Assembly (NCBI GenBank): GCA_047974625.1
Contig: JBKECK010000054.1
Location: forward strand, 1-64,000
Reading direction: 5' to 3'
Length of the DNA: 64,000 nucleotides
From: CADEDH01 sp047974625
Lineage (GTDB): Bacteria > Actinomycetota > Acidimicrobiia > Acidimicrobiales > SZUA-35
Part shown: positions 23,982 to 31,942 of the stretch, in pieces
How the letters are laid out: each line of letters starts with the position of its first letter
Position numbering within the stretch: position 1 is the stretch's first letter
Translations under genes and position numbers: made by a program
The notes under the pieces: model-generated
Databases searched by the model: none
Seen by the model: the letters and a program-made list of their open reading frames with translations, nothing else
What the model was told of the DNA's origin: nothing

Positions 23982-24618
23982 TCAGCCGGAACCGAGCTCG
24001 AGGATCCGGTCGGCCCGGGCCCGGGCCACCGGCCGGTTCGAGGCGGCCAGCACCGTCATACCGGCCGTGGCCAGTCGGTCCCACAGGGCGATCTCGGTGT
24101 CGATGTCCAGGGCGCTGGTCAGGTCGTCGAGCACGAGGAGCTCGGGCTCGTGGACCAGGGCCCGGGCCCCGGCCGCCCGCTGGGCCTGGCCTCCGCTGAG
24201 CCGGAGCCCGCGGGACCCGATGAGGGTGTCGAGGCCGTCGGGCATGGCCGCCACGTCGGCCTCCCCGCCACGTCGGCCTCCAGGCGGCCAGGCGGATCGC
24301 CTCGGTCAGAGCCCCGTCGCCCAGATCGTGGCCGAGCCGGAGGTTGTCGCCCAGCGACTCGGCGAACAGGCGGGGCACCTGAGCCACGGACGCGCACCAG
24401 CCCCCGTTCGACGACCAGGTCGATCCCGTGGAGGTGGCGCGACGGCACGGTGAGGCCCCGGACCTCCAGGCGGTCCGGGGGTAGCCGAGCCGGCCGTCCG
24501 GGCCCGGGAACCGGCGGTCCCCCGAGGATCGATATCGGCTGGTGGCCGACCAGGGGGTGGACCCGGGCCCGGGTGCTGTCGGCGGGGCCACCAGAACCTC
24601 CATCCGCCCGGCCGACAC
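23982..24618 (-). pseudogene. Decayed ABC exporter ATPase fragment
   Basis: Pieces of one ABC exporter nucleotide-binding domain appear in order but in three frames. About 24500-24400 gives RLEVRGLTV...HGIDLVVERG. About 24395-24290 gives VAQVPRLFAESLGDNLRLG (the Q-loop region). 24254-23982 gives DTLIGSRGLRLSGGQAQR and LLVLDDLTSALD (signature and Walker B). The Walker A segment that should lie between the first two pieces is missing, and no transmembrane domain precedes it. A perfect tandem 17-bp duplication at 24248-24281 adds a frameshift. Ordinary sequencing error would not explain the missing segment plus the duplication, so this is read as a remnant. Confidence 0.8.
24248..24281. repeat. 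17-bp perfect tandem duplication in the ABC pseudogene
   Basis: CCGCCACGTCGGCCTCC is present twice head to tail (24248-24264 and 24265-24281). Seventeen is not a multiple of three, so the duplication shifts the frame of the ATPase coding sequence. Confidence 0.9.
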
Positions 24619-24657
24619 GTCGTGGCGGCGGCGATGGATCAGTGATTTCGGCGTTGA

Positions 24658-26685
24658 TCAGCCAGGCGGGGGCGAGCCGTACACCTGGGCCACCCGGTGG
24701 GCCAGGGCCCCGACCGCATCGGGGTCGAGACCGACCCCGGAGGGCAGCGAGATGACCGAGGCGTGGATCCGGGCCGACACCGGACGCGGTTCGCCCAGGC
24801 CCAGCAGGGCGGCCTGGGACGGGAACTGGGCGGCCGCGCCCACGCCGGCGCGGCCGAGCTCGGCCACGAGGTCGTCGCGGGACCAGGGCGAAGCGGGGGG
24901 CAGGAGGAACGGGGCGTGGACCCGGGTGCTGCGGCCGTGCTCGTGTTGGGGTTCGAACCCCAACGGCTCCAGGATCTGCCGGTACCGGTCGTAGATCCGG
25001 CGCAACCGGGACGTGTTGCCGGCCAGTTGGGGCCACGCCTCCACCAGGTAGGCCCCGTTGATCTCGGGCAGGAGGGCCTGACGGGTCAGGAAACGCGGCT
25101 CGGTCCGGAGTCGTTCGATCTGCCGACGCGGCCCGATCAGGGCGCCGCCCATACCCGCGGCGTGCACCGGCTTGGTGAACGAAAAGCTCACGGCGACCAG
25201 ATCGACGATCCCGGCCACCCTCTGGCCGTGGCGGTCGGCCCCCAGGCTCTCGCAGGCGTCGACGATGAGGGGCACCCCGGCCGATCGGCACCGGTCGGCC
25301 AGGCCCGGCCAGTCACACGGAGTGCCGTAGTTGTCCACGGCGACCACGGCGTCGATCCCACCCTCGTCCAGGTGTCGGCCGACCTCGACCGGATCGATGT
25401 TGAAGTCGTCGGGTCGGACGTCGACGAGCAGGGGCCGGGCCCCGAGGAGGAGGACGCTGGCGGCGACGGCGTGGAAGGCGTGGTCGGGCACGATCACCGT
25501 GGAACCGGGGCCCACGCCGCAGAGCTGCAGGCCGCGCACGAGGGCATCGGTGCCCGACCGCAACATCACCAGGTCCTGGTGGTCGCGGAGGCCGATCTCG
25601 GTGGCCAGCAGGGCGGCGGCCCGGTCGGCCCAGCCGCCGGCGACCCGGTAGCTGCCGGTGCGGACCAGCCGGTCAACCGACCGGTCGAACGCGGCCCGGG
25701 CCCGGCCGTCCAGCCCGCCCGGTGTGACGAGCGGGGCGGTGGCGGCCCGGGTTCGCCCGGCGATGAGCCGGTTGCGGTCCGGCCCGAGGAGGACCCGGGG
25801 CCGGTGGTAGGCGATAGTGCGGGCCAGCCGGTCGATGCCCTCCTCGAGGGACCACCGGTACCCGAAACCAAGCGAGATCAGGACCGAGGGATCCATGGTG
25901 TACGAGGTGTCATCGGCCGGGTCGCCCAGGCGGACCGGGAGACCGAGGCGGTGGCCGATCAGGTGGGCCACCTCGGCCACCGTCCGGTTGCCGTCGGGAT
26001 GGACCACATTCGCCACCGGGGGCACATCGCCGTCGAGTTCGGCCGCGAACAGGGCGGCGCGGGCCATGTCGTCGACACACACGAACGGGCGGGCGGCCGC
26101 CCCGTCGGACTCCAGGGTCAGGCTCCCCTCCACCACCCCGGAGTGGGTGAGCCGGTTGACCACCAGGTCGAACCGGGTGGCGGGACTCGCACCGAAGCCG
26201 GATCCGAACCGCAGGGCGACGGGGGTGAACCCGTCGGATCGGAGGGCCAGTACGCCGGCCTCGGCCGCCGCCTTGGTCTCACCGAACAGATCACGGGGGG
26301 CCAGGGGTTCGTCCTCACGGGCCGGTTCGGGGGTCCGACCGTAGACGGCCGCGCTCGAGGCGTGGACGAACCGGCCGACCCCGGCCTGACGGCACCGCCG
26401 GGCCAGTTCGACCGTCGCCCGCACGTTGAGGTCCACGGCGTCGGCGGGGAAGGCGGCGCAGCTTCCCGGATCGGGGAAGGCGGCCAGATGGAACACCAGG
26501 TCGAACCCGGTCAGGTCGTCGACGGTGAGCGCCTCGACGCCGCGCCCGTCGCCCGGCCGGAACCATCCCCGGTCACAGCCCACGAGTTCGTAGCCGTGGC
26601 GCAGGAGCAACCCGGTGAGCACCGAACCGACGTAACCTCGATCGGCGGTCACCAAGGCTCGGCGCCCAGCACGGAATGAGGCCAT
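24658..26685 (-). CDS. Fusion of an NAD-dependent epimerase and a DegT/DnrJ/EryC1 aminotransferase
   Basis: A 675-residue two-domain protein. Residues about 8-310 are an extended SDR nucleotide-sugar enzyme: ALVTADRGYVGS replaces the usual GxxGxxG Gly cluster, but SSAAVYG and the LFGETKAAAE block (Phe-Gly, not Tyr, before the Lys-containing stretch) follow in order. Residues about 320-675 are a DegT-type PLP aminotransferase with RSGTDALVRGL, VDACESLGA and the Schiff-base Lys in SFSFTKPVHAAGMGG. Fusion implies one pathway, such as oxidation or epimerisation and then amination of a nucleotide sugar. The SDR Tyr-x-x-x-Lys is degenerate, so that half may be altered. Start ATG 26685. Confidence 0.82.
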   Translation of the reverse strand: MASFRAGRRALVTADRGYVGSVLTGLLLRHGYELVGCDRGWFRPGDGRGVEALTVDDLTGFDLVFHLAAFPDPGSCAAFPADAVDLNVRATVELARRCRQAGVGRFVHASSAAVYGRTPEPAREDEPLAPRDLFGETKAAAEAGVLALRSDGFTPVALRFGSGFGASPATRFDLVVNRLTHSGVVEGSLTLESDGAAARPFVCVDDMARAALFAAELDGDVPPVANVVHPDGNRTVAEVAHLIGHRLGLPVRLGDPADDTSYTMDPSVLISLGFGYRWSLEEGIDRLARTIAYHRPRVLLGPDRNRLIAGRTRAATAPLVTPGGLDGRARAAFDRSVDRLVRTGSYRVAGGWADRAAALLATEIGLRDHQDLVMLRSGTDALVRGLQLCGVGPGSTVIVPDHAFHAVAASVLLLGARPLLVDVRPDDFNIDPVEVGRHLDEGGIDAVVAVDNYGTPCDWPGLADRCRSAGVPLIVDACESLGADRHGQRVAGIVDLVAVSFSFTKPVHAAGMGGALIGPRRQIERLRTEPRFLTRQALLPEINGAYLVEAWPQLAGNTSRLRRIYDRYRQILEPLGFEPQHEHGRSTRVHAPFLLPPASPWSRDDLVAELGRAGVGAAAQFPSQAALLGLGEPRPVSARIHASVISLPSGVGLDPDAVGALAHRVAQVYGSPPPG

Positions 26686-26784
26686 GGAAGCACTGAACGT
26701 AGTGAGCACGACGGACCTGTGTCCAACGCCGTCCCCGGGCGCCGGTCGGGCCGGTGGCGCCACCCACCCGTCCCGGCCCGGTGG

Positions 26785-26818
26785 GCGGACCGACCGATGA
26801 TGCGGACCGACCGATGAT
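26785..26818. repeat. 17-bp perfect tandem duplication at the start of the Alg14-like gene
   Basis: GCGGACCGACCGATGAT occurs at 26785-26801 and again at 26802-26818. The second copy holds the ATG of the Alg14-like gene (26814). The first copy holds an ATG at 26797 that opens a six-codon frame (MMRTDR) ending in a TGA overlapping that ATG. Confidence 0.9.
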
Positions 26819-27281
26819 CCAGCGGGCGTCGGCCGCGGCCATGTTCGTCTCCAGCCCGGGCGGTGTGCTCCTCGACGCCGTGGCCGTGGCCGACGCCTGG
26901 GTCGGCCCGGTGGCCTGGACGGCCACCGACGCCCCGGACACCAGGGAACGGCTCGACGGCCGGGACGTGGACTGGGTCCAGACCGAACCCGCCGGCCGCG
27001 CCCCCCGGGACCTCCTGGCCGAGACCCGCCGGGCCCGTCGCGTCCTGGTCGACCGCGACACGGAGTGGGTGGTGTCGGCGGGCACGGCCCTGGCCGTACC
27101 CTGGTTCGCGGCCGCCGCCGGCCTGTCGATACCGAGCCTCTGGATCGAGACCCTCAACCTCCACGGGCGCCAGGGTCGTGCCGCGGCGATCTGCAGCCGC
27201 CTGGCCGAGCGGGTCCTGGTCCAGCGGCCGGACCGCCTGCTGGCCCACCGCCGGGCCGTGCTGGTGGGTGAGCTCTACTGA
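26814..27281 (+). CDS. Alg14-like oligosaccharide biosynthesis protein
   Basis: A 155-residue protein resembling the Alg14/EpsE-type membrane-anchoring half of two-subunit GT28 glycosyltransferases. The core is VSAGTALAVPWFAAAAGLSIPSLWIETL, then the CSRLAERVLVQRPD block typical of Alg14-type proteins. Hydrophobic segments could sit on the membrane face. It is followed 14 bases later by a gene with an Alg13-like domain, its expected catalytic partner, which strongly supports the call. The start is ATG 26814 inside a 17-bp duplication; an in-frame start at 26754 is possible but adds only low-complexity residues. The sugar is unknown (Alg13/14 themselves add GlcNAc from UDP-GlcNAc). Confidence 0.75.
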   Translation: MIQRASAAAMFVSSPGGVLLDAVAVADAWVGPVAWTATDAPDTRERLDGRDVDWVQTEPAGRAPRDLLAETRRARRVLVDRDTEWVVSAGTALAVPWFAAAAGLSIPSLWIETLNLHGRQGRAAAICSRLAERVLVQRPDRLLAHRRAVLVGELY

Positions 27282-27294
27282 TGGGTTCAGAGTA

Positions 27295-28575
27295 ATGGCC
27301 CGTGTCTTCGCCACCGTGGGCATGGGGCCCTGGCCCTTCGACCGTCTGGTCGACGCCCTGGAGGCCGTCTCGGCCGACCACGACGTCTTCGCCCAGATCG
27401 GAACGACCACCCGGACCCCCACCTACCCCCACCGGCGGTTCATCGACCCGTCGGAGTTCGATCGGCGCCTGGCCGAGGCCGACGTCGTCATCACCCACGC
27501 CGGGAACACCGTCCGTGTGGTCCAGCGGACCGGCCGGGTCCCGATCACCATCGCCCGGGAGGCGGCCCGGGGGGAGATGGCCAACGACCACCAGGTCCGG
27601 TTCGTCGAGCACGAGCGGTCCCGCAGCCCGATCATCGTGCTCGACGGCGACCTCTCCGGGCTCGGGGCGGCGGTCGACGGCTTCGACGCCCTGGCCGGGA
27701 CGGTCGGGCAACGGCCCGTCCCTCATCGTTCCCGGCCCGCTGAGGTCACCCGCCTGCTCACTCCCCTGTGGCGGGACACCCGACGCACCAACCCCCTGCA
27801 CGACGACCCCACCCGCCGACTCTCCTGGTCGTTCGCCCAGCTCGCCGACCTGGACGGGCCCCACCTCGATCTCGGCTGCGGAGCGGGTGCGCTGGTGACG
27901 GCCCTGAGCGGGCACACCGACCGCCCCGTGGTGGGCGCCGACCCGATGCCCCGGGCCGGGCCGGGGGTGGTGGGCCTCGTCCGGATCGGGGGCCGCGATC
28001 CCCTGCCCTTCCCCGACGCGGCCTTCACCTCGGTCTCGATGCTGGATTCCCTCGAACACGTCTGGGACGAGTCGGCCGTCCTGGCTGAGGTCCGACGGGT
28101 GCTGGCTCCGGGCGGGCACCTCGTGGTCACGGTGCCGCGGCGGCACTGGCTCGGCTTCCTCGACCCGGACAACGCCAAGTTCCGGTGGCCCCGCCTGCAC
28201 CGCCGGGCGTATTCCCTCCGGTTCGGAGCGGCCACCCACCACCGCCGGTTCGTCGACCGGGACGACGGTATGTGCGGTGACCTGGCGGTGGAACGGGGTG
28301 AACACCACCATTACGGGGCGGCCGAGCTGTTCGAACGCCTCGACGGGGCCGGGTTCGACGTGGTCGGGTGCGACGCCGCCAACCTGTGGTGGCGGCTGGC
28401 CGACGTGCCCCGACTGCTGCTGCCGGAGTCGCTTCGGCGCCTCACCCACCCGATACTGAGGGTGGACGCCCGGTGGTTCCACCAGGCCAACCTGTTCGTC
28501 GTAGCGACGCGGGGCCGAGGAGCACCCCGGGCCGGCGCCGTTCCCGGCCCCGAAAGGACGACATGGCGGCAGTGA
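27295..28575 (+). CDS. Alg13-like GT28 domain fused to a SAM-dependent methyltransferase
   Basis: A 426-residue fusion. Residues 1-135 resemble the C-terminal (donor-binding) half of GT28 enzymes: MARVFATVGMG, VFAQIGTTT, ADVVITHAGNTV and ANDHQVRFVE, as in Alg13/EpsF. Residues about 195-410 are a class I methyltransferase: HLDLGCGAGALVTAL (SAM motif I), PLPFPDAAFTSVSMLDSLEHV and RRVLAPGGHLVVTVPRR. With the Alg14-like partner this could build a glycosidic bond and methylate the product. The start ATG 27295 follows the Alg14 stop by 14 bases. It overlaps the radical SAM gene by 13 bases. Confidence 0.8.
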   Translation: MARVFATVGMGPWPFDRLVDALEAVSADHDVFAQIGTTTRTPTYPHRRFIDPSEFDRRLAEADVVITHAGNTVRVVQRTGRVPITIAREAARGEMANDHQVRFVEHERSRSPIIVLDGDLSGLGAAVDGFDALAGTVGQRPVPHRSRPAEVTRLLTPLWRDTRRTNPLHDDPTRRLSWSFAQLADLDGPHLDLGCGAGALVTALSGHTDRPVVGADPMPRAGPGVVGLVRIGGRDPLPFPDAAFTSVSMLDSLEHVWDESAVLAEVRRVLAPGGHLVVTVPRRHWLGFLDPDNAKFRWPRLHRRAYSLRFGAATHHRRFVDRDDGMCGDLAVERGEHHHYGAAELFERLDGAGFDVVGCDAANLWWRLADVPRLLLPESLRRLTHPILRVDARWFHQANLFVVATRGRGAPRAGAVPGPERTTWRQ

Positions 28576-29813
28576 ACGACCCCGTGCCCCCGACCGGCCG
28601 TCCGGTGCCGGTGGAGATCGGGCGAACCCGGCCCCGGGTCCGACCGGGCCTGACCGCACCGGTTCGGTCCGGATCGGTTCCCTCCACACCGGCTTCTTCT
28701 GGGCCGGCTCGTTCCCGACGAGCCCGCCCGGCCCGGGCCGGGCGGCTGGGGCGGGCGGGCCGGGCCCTGCGGCTCGCCCGGTTCGTCGCCGGGCTGGCCG
28801 TCAAGGAACGGATCGACCCGTCGTGGCCGGTGCACCCCCTGGTCGCCGAGCTGTTCCTCACCGACAACTGCAATCTGGCCTGCACGAGCTGCGCCTGCTG
28901 GCGTGACCACACCCGCCACGAGCTGTCCACCGATGAATGGTGCGGAGTGATCGACCAGCTCGCCGCCCTCGGCTTCATCAAGCTCAACTTCACCGGCGGT
29001 GAGGCTCTCATCCGGCGGGACGCGGCCACCATCATCGGCCACGCCCACCGGCGCGGTATCGCCGACCTCCACCTCAACACCAACGGCATCCTGCTCGACG
29101 ACGAGCGCCTGGCCGAGGTCCTCGACGCCGGGGTGACCAGCTTCAACATCTCCGTCGACGGGCCCGACCCCGCCTCGCACGACGCCATCCGCGGGTTCGA
29201 CGGGGCCTTCGACACCACCATCGAGGCCATCCGACGGGTCATCGCATCCGGGCCCGGCGTTGCGGTCCGCATGAACTTCACGGTGCTGGCCGGCAACGCC
29301 CACCAGCTGCCGGCCATGGCCGACCTGGCCGAGACCCTCGGGGTCCGGCTGTACCTGAACCTGGGGACCGACCGGACCTTCCTGTTCCGCCACCAGGACG
29401 TCACCGCCCAACTCGACGTCGACGAGGCCGTCCTGCGCGACGCCCTGGCCGAGCTCGAACGCCGGTCCCGGGCCGGTTCGGGTTCGGGCCACCTTCCGTC
29501 CCGCCGGGCCCTCCGGTACATCCCGGGGCACTTCGAGTTCGAGTCGGTGCCGATGGTCCCCTGCGTCGAATCCCAACTGAAGCTGATGATCCGCTCCACC
29601 GGCGCGATCGGGGGCTGTTGGGGCCACGACGGCACGTTCAACGTCCGGGACCGGTCGATCCGGTCGGTGATCGACTCCCCGGAGTACCGGGAGGAGCATC
29701 AGCGCTTCTTCGCCAAGGACTGTGTCCGCTGCGGGTCGAACTACGCGCTCAACCTGAGGCTCCGGCCGGCCGGCCTGGCCGAGGAGGCCCAGACCCGCTG
29801 GAGGACCCGGTGA
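28563..29813 (+). CDS. Radical SAM protein with C-terminal Cys cluster (SPASM-like)
   Basis: A 416-residue enzyme. The first 80 residues are Pro/Arg/Ala-rich and probably disordered. CNLACTSC at about residues 103-110 is the CxxxCxxC motif for the radical [4Fe-4S] cluster, followed by NFTGGEALIRRD (GGE SAM-binding motif) and LNTNGILL. A second set of Cys (CVES, GGCWGH, CVRCGSN) near residues 335-400 suggests an auxiliary cluster as in SPASM/twitch proteins. ATG 28563 follows a good GAAAGGA ribosome site although it lies inside the previous gene. Partners suggest a carbohydrate or lipid-linked substrate; a peptide-modifying role is not excluded, but no precursor peptide was seen. Confidence 0.85.
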   Translation: MAAVNDPVPPTGRPVPVEIGRTRPRVRPGLTAPVRSGSVPSTPASSGPARSRRARPARAGRLGRAGRALRLARFVAGLAVKERIDPSWPVHPLVAELFLTDNCNLACTSCACWRDHTRHELSTDEWCGVIDQLAALGFIKLNFTGGEALIRRDAATIIGHAHRRGIADLHLNTNGILLDDERLAEVLDAGVTSFNISVDGPDPASHDAIRGFDGAFDTTIEAIRRVIASGPGVAVRMNFTVLAGNAHQLPAMADLAETLGVRLYLNLGTDRTFLFRHQDVTAQLDVDEAVLRDALAELERRSRAGSGSGHLPSRRALRYIPGHFEFESVPMVPCVESQLKLMIRSTGAIGGCWGHDGTFNVRDRSIRSVIDSPEYREEHQRFFAKDCVRCGSNYALNLRLRPAGLAEEAQTRWRTR

Positions 29814-30607
29814 CCGATCCTGGCCATCCGGGCCGGCGGGTGAGCCCCGAGGAGTTCTACGGCCGCCTCGCCCCCGGCTACCGGGAAGCCTTCGACGTCG
29901 CTCATCGCAAGGCCTACGACCGTTTGGCCTGGGAGGCGGTGGAAGCGGGCCTCGCTCCCGACTCCACCGTGGTGGACGTGGGTTGCGGGGTGGGCCGTTG
30001 GGCGGCCGCCCTCATCGCCCGGGGTCACCGGGTGATCGGGGTGGAGCCCAGCCCGGGCATGGTGGCCGCGGTCCGGGCGGCCTCCCTGGGATCGCGCTTC
30101 ACCCTCCACCAGGCGACCGTTGACCGGGTCCGGATCGCGGCCGGGAGCGCGGACGCCGTGGTGGCCATGGGCAGTGTCCAGTACGCCCCCGACCCGGCCG
30201 CCTCGATCGCCCGGATGGCCGGGTGGCTCCGCCCCGGGGGTCGCATCTGGGTGCTGGTCGACTCCCTCGGCGGGCTGGTGGGTGAGCTGCTCCGGCGGGG
30301 TGACGACCTCCAGGCTCTCGCCCGGGCCGCCTCGGCCACGGGTCGGCTCTCCTCGGGCCCGTACACGGTGGAGCACCACCTCTTCGACGCCGCCCGCCTG
30401 GAACGGGCCCTGCTCGACGCCGGCCTGACCGACGTGACCGTCTCGGGACTGTTGGTGGGCTGGAACAGCAAGGACCGCGACGAGGCCCAGCGCGACCTGA
30501 CGGCCCATTGGGAGACGGCCCTCGACCGGGAGCGCCGGCTGGCCTCGATCCGGGCTCTGGCCGATCTGGGCAAGCAGCTCCTGGCCTACGGCCGCCGGCC
30601 GTCCTGA
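29810..30607 (+). CDS. SAM-dependent class I methyltransferase
   Basis: A 265-residue methyltransferase. VVDVGCGVGRWAAALIARGHRVIGVEPSPGMV holds motif I and the acidic residue that binds the SAM ribose. ADAVVAMGSVQYAPDPAASIARMAGWLRPGGRIWVLVDS holds motifs II and III. The GTG at 29810 overlaps the radical SAM stop as GTGA, so the two are translationally coupled and probably act in series. The N-terminal EEFYGRLAPGYREAFD is a common lead-in of small-molecule methyltransferases. The target is unknown. Its last 22 bases overlap the convergent VOC gene. Confidence 0.85.
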   Translation: MTDPGHPGRRVSPEEFYGRLAPGYREAFDVAHRKAYDRLAWEAVEAGLAPDSTVVDVGCGVGRWAAALIARGHRVIGVEPSPGMVAAVRAASLGSRFTLHQATVDRVRIAAGSADAVVAMGSVQYAPDPAASIARMAGWLRPGGRIWVLVDSLGGLVGELLRRGDDLQALARAASATGRLSSGPYTVEHHLFDAARLERALLDAGLTDVTVSGLLVGWNSKDRDEAQRDLTAHWETALDRERRLASIRALADLGKQLLAYGRRPS

Positions 30608-30969
30608 TCGGGTTGCTGACCGAGCTCCTGATCGATCTCCACCCGGTTGCCGGCCGGATCACGGAAGAAGGCTTGGCGCACACCGGCCACCGGGACCGGA
30701 TCACTCACCCGGACGTCTAGCGCCCGGAGCTCCTCCACAGCCGCGTCGAGGTCGTCGACCAGGAGGGCCAGGTGCTGGCCCCGGTCCGGGGGTACGTCGG
30801 CCACGATCAGGTGGACCTGCTGACCACCGGCGTCCAGCCAGGCCCCGTCCACACCGAGGGCGGGCCGGTCGGTCCGGACCGTGAGGCCCAGCACCCCGGT
30901 GTAGAAGCCCAGGGCCCGATCGAGGTCGTCGACGTTGATCGATACATGGTGCACCGCGCTCACCCGCAT
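30586..30969 (-). CDS. VOC family (glyoxalase/bleomycin resistance-like) protein
   Basis: A 127-residue single-domain VOC protein with two beta-alpha-beta-beta-beta modules. VHHVSINVDDLDRALGFYTGVLGL opens the first and QHLALLVDDLDAAVEELRALD the second, ending RDPAGNRVEIDQ, which carries the usual C-terminal metal Glu. The His in VHHVSI and the Glu near the end are probable metal ligands. It could be a glyoxalase, dioxygenase-like or resistance protein; nothing decides this. Its 3' end overlaps the 3' end of the convergent methyltransferase by 22 bases. Confidence 0.82.
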   Translation of the reverse strand: MRVSAVHHVSINVDDLDRALGFYTGVLGLTVRTDRPALGVDGAWLDAGGQQVHLIVADVPPDRGQHLALLVDDLDAAVEELRALDVRVSDPVPVAGVRQAFFRDPAGNRVEIDQELGQQPDQDGRRP

Positions 30970-31038
30970 GGACCCAGTATCGCGTCCCCCGCTCCCCGGG
31001 GCGATCCCGGCCGGTGGCGCCGCCGGCGTGCCGCCCGT

Positions 31039-31815
31039 TCAGGGGCCGTCCGGCCGGTCGGCGGGGCCGACGGCGGCGAAACCGTCGTCGGTGATGGCGA
31101 CCTCCACCCCGCGGTTGATGCTGATCCAGTCCCGGGCCTCGAGGTAGGGACGGAAGGTGGCGGCGATGCGGCGCTCGGCGTCGGGGCTCTTGGGGCGTTG
31201 CAGCTCGAACAGGTCCGGGAACTCGAGCCAGGCGGTCACCGCATCCCAGAGGCGGACGGCGGCAGCCCCGGCGGGCGGATCGATCAGGACGGGGCCGAAC
31301 AGCATCTGCTCTCCCGTCGACGACCCGTCCCCGGGGACGGACCCATCGGCCGGGAAGAACAGGCTGGGCACCCCGTAGCCGCCGGCGTCGATCACCTTGC
31401 GGTGCTCGGCCCGGACCTCGTCGTGGGTGGTCGGGTCGGCCAGGGCCTCGTCGACCAGCCCGGGAGCGAACCCGAGGTCGGCCAGGATCGCCCGGGCCAC
31501 CTCGGGATCGTGGGGTTTGCGGCCCTGCTCGTGGAGGGCGGCCCCGATGGCCGCGTACCAGGCGTCGAGGGCGTCCATCCCGTCGCGCCGGAGGCGGGCC
31601 CCGATCCGCATCAGGGACCAGCCGTAGGACCATTCCCGTTCCCACGGGTGTTTCCGGCCCTCCACCCGGTTCACTTCCTCCAGGCTGAAGAACCGCCACT
31701 CGATCCGCAGGCCCGTCTCGTCCCGGACCGACCTGATCCACCGGGAGGTCTGGTACGCGTACGGGCACATCGGATCGAAGTGGAACGCCACGGAATCGGG
31801 CCGGGTTGCGGTCAT
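31039..31815 (-). CDS. DsbA-like oxidoreductase of the Rv2466c (mycothiol-dependent) type, CPYA active site
   Basis: A 258-residue thioredoxin-fold protein with a helical insert. FHFDPMCPYAYQTSRWI matches the N-terminal active-site segment of the Rv2466c/HCCA-isomerase-like DsbA group, where the M. tuberculosis enzyme has CPWC. Here the second Cys is Ala, leaving CPYA, so a monothiol mechanism is expected. GGYGVPSLFF supplies the cis-Pro loop. In mycobacteria the family uses mycothiol and reduces nitro compounds; transfer of that role is inference. The start ATG 31815 is divergent from the macrodomain gene. Cytoplasmic, no signal peptide. Confidence 0.75.
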   Translation of the reverse strand: MTATRPDSVAFHFDPMCPYAYQTSRWIRSVRDETGLRIEWRFFSLEEVNRVEGRKHPWEREWSYGWSLMRIGARLRRDGMDALDAWYAAIGAALHEQGRKPHDPEVARAILADLGFAPGLVDEALADPTTHDEVRAEHRKVIDAGGYGVPSLFFPADGSVPGDGSSTGEQMLFGPVLIDPPAGAAAVRLWDAVTAWLEFPDLFELQRPKSPDAERRIAATFRPYLEARDWISINRGVEVAITDDGFAAVGPADRPDGP

Positions 31816-31942
31816 CGCTTGGGGCTCCTCGGGGTCGGGGACCGGCGGGCGGGGCCCGGGCGGGCGCAGCCCACCGACCACCGTAGGTGACGGCCGGGAC
31901 AGGCCCCCAACCGTCGCCGGAGACGCGGCGAGGGTCGGGGCC

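Noticed and set aside
24248..24281. Frameshift in the ABC gene as a sequencing error
   Set aside because: An exact 17-bp duplication plus a missing Walker A block and missing transmembrane domain are not explained by simple base-calling errors.
26797..26817. The six-codon frame MMRTDR as a real peptide gene
   Set aside because: It arises from the 17-bp duplication and has no independent support; reported only as a regulatory possibility.
27295..28575. Alg13-like and methyltransferase parts as two genes with a missed stop
   Set aside because: The frame is continuous with no internal start with a ribosome site near the junction, so a fusion is the simplest reading.
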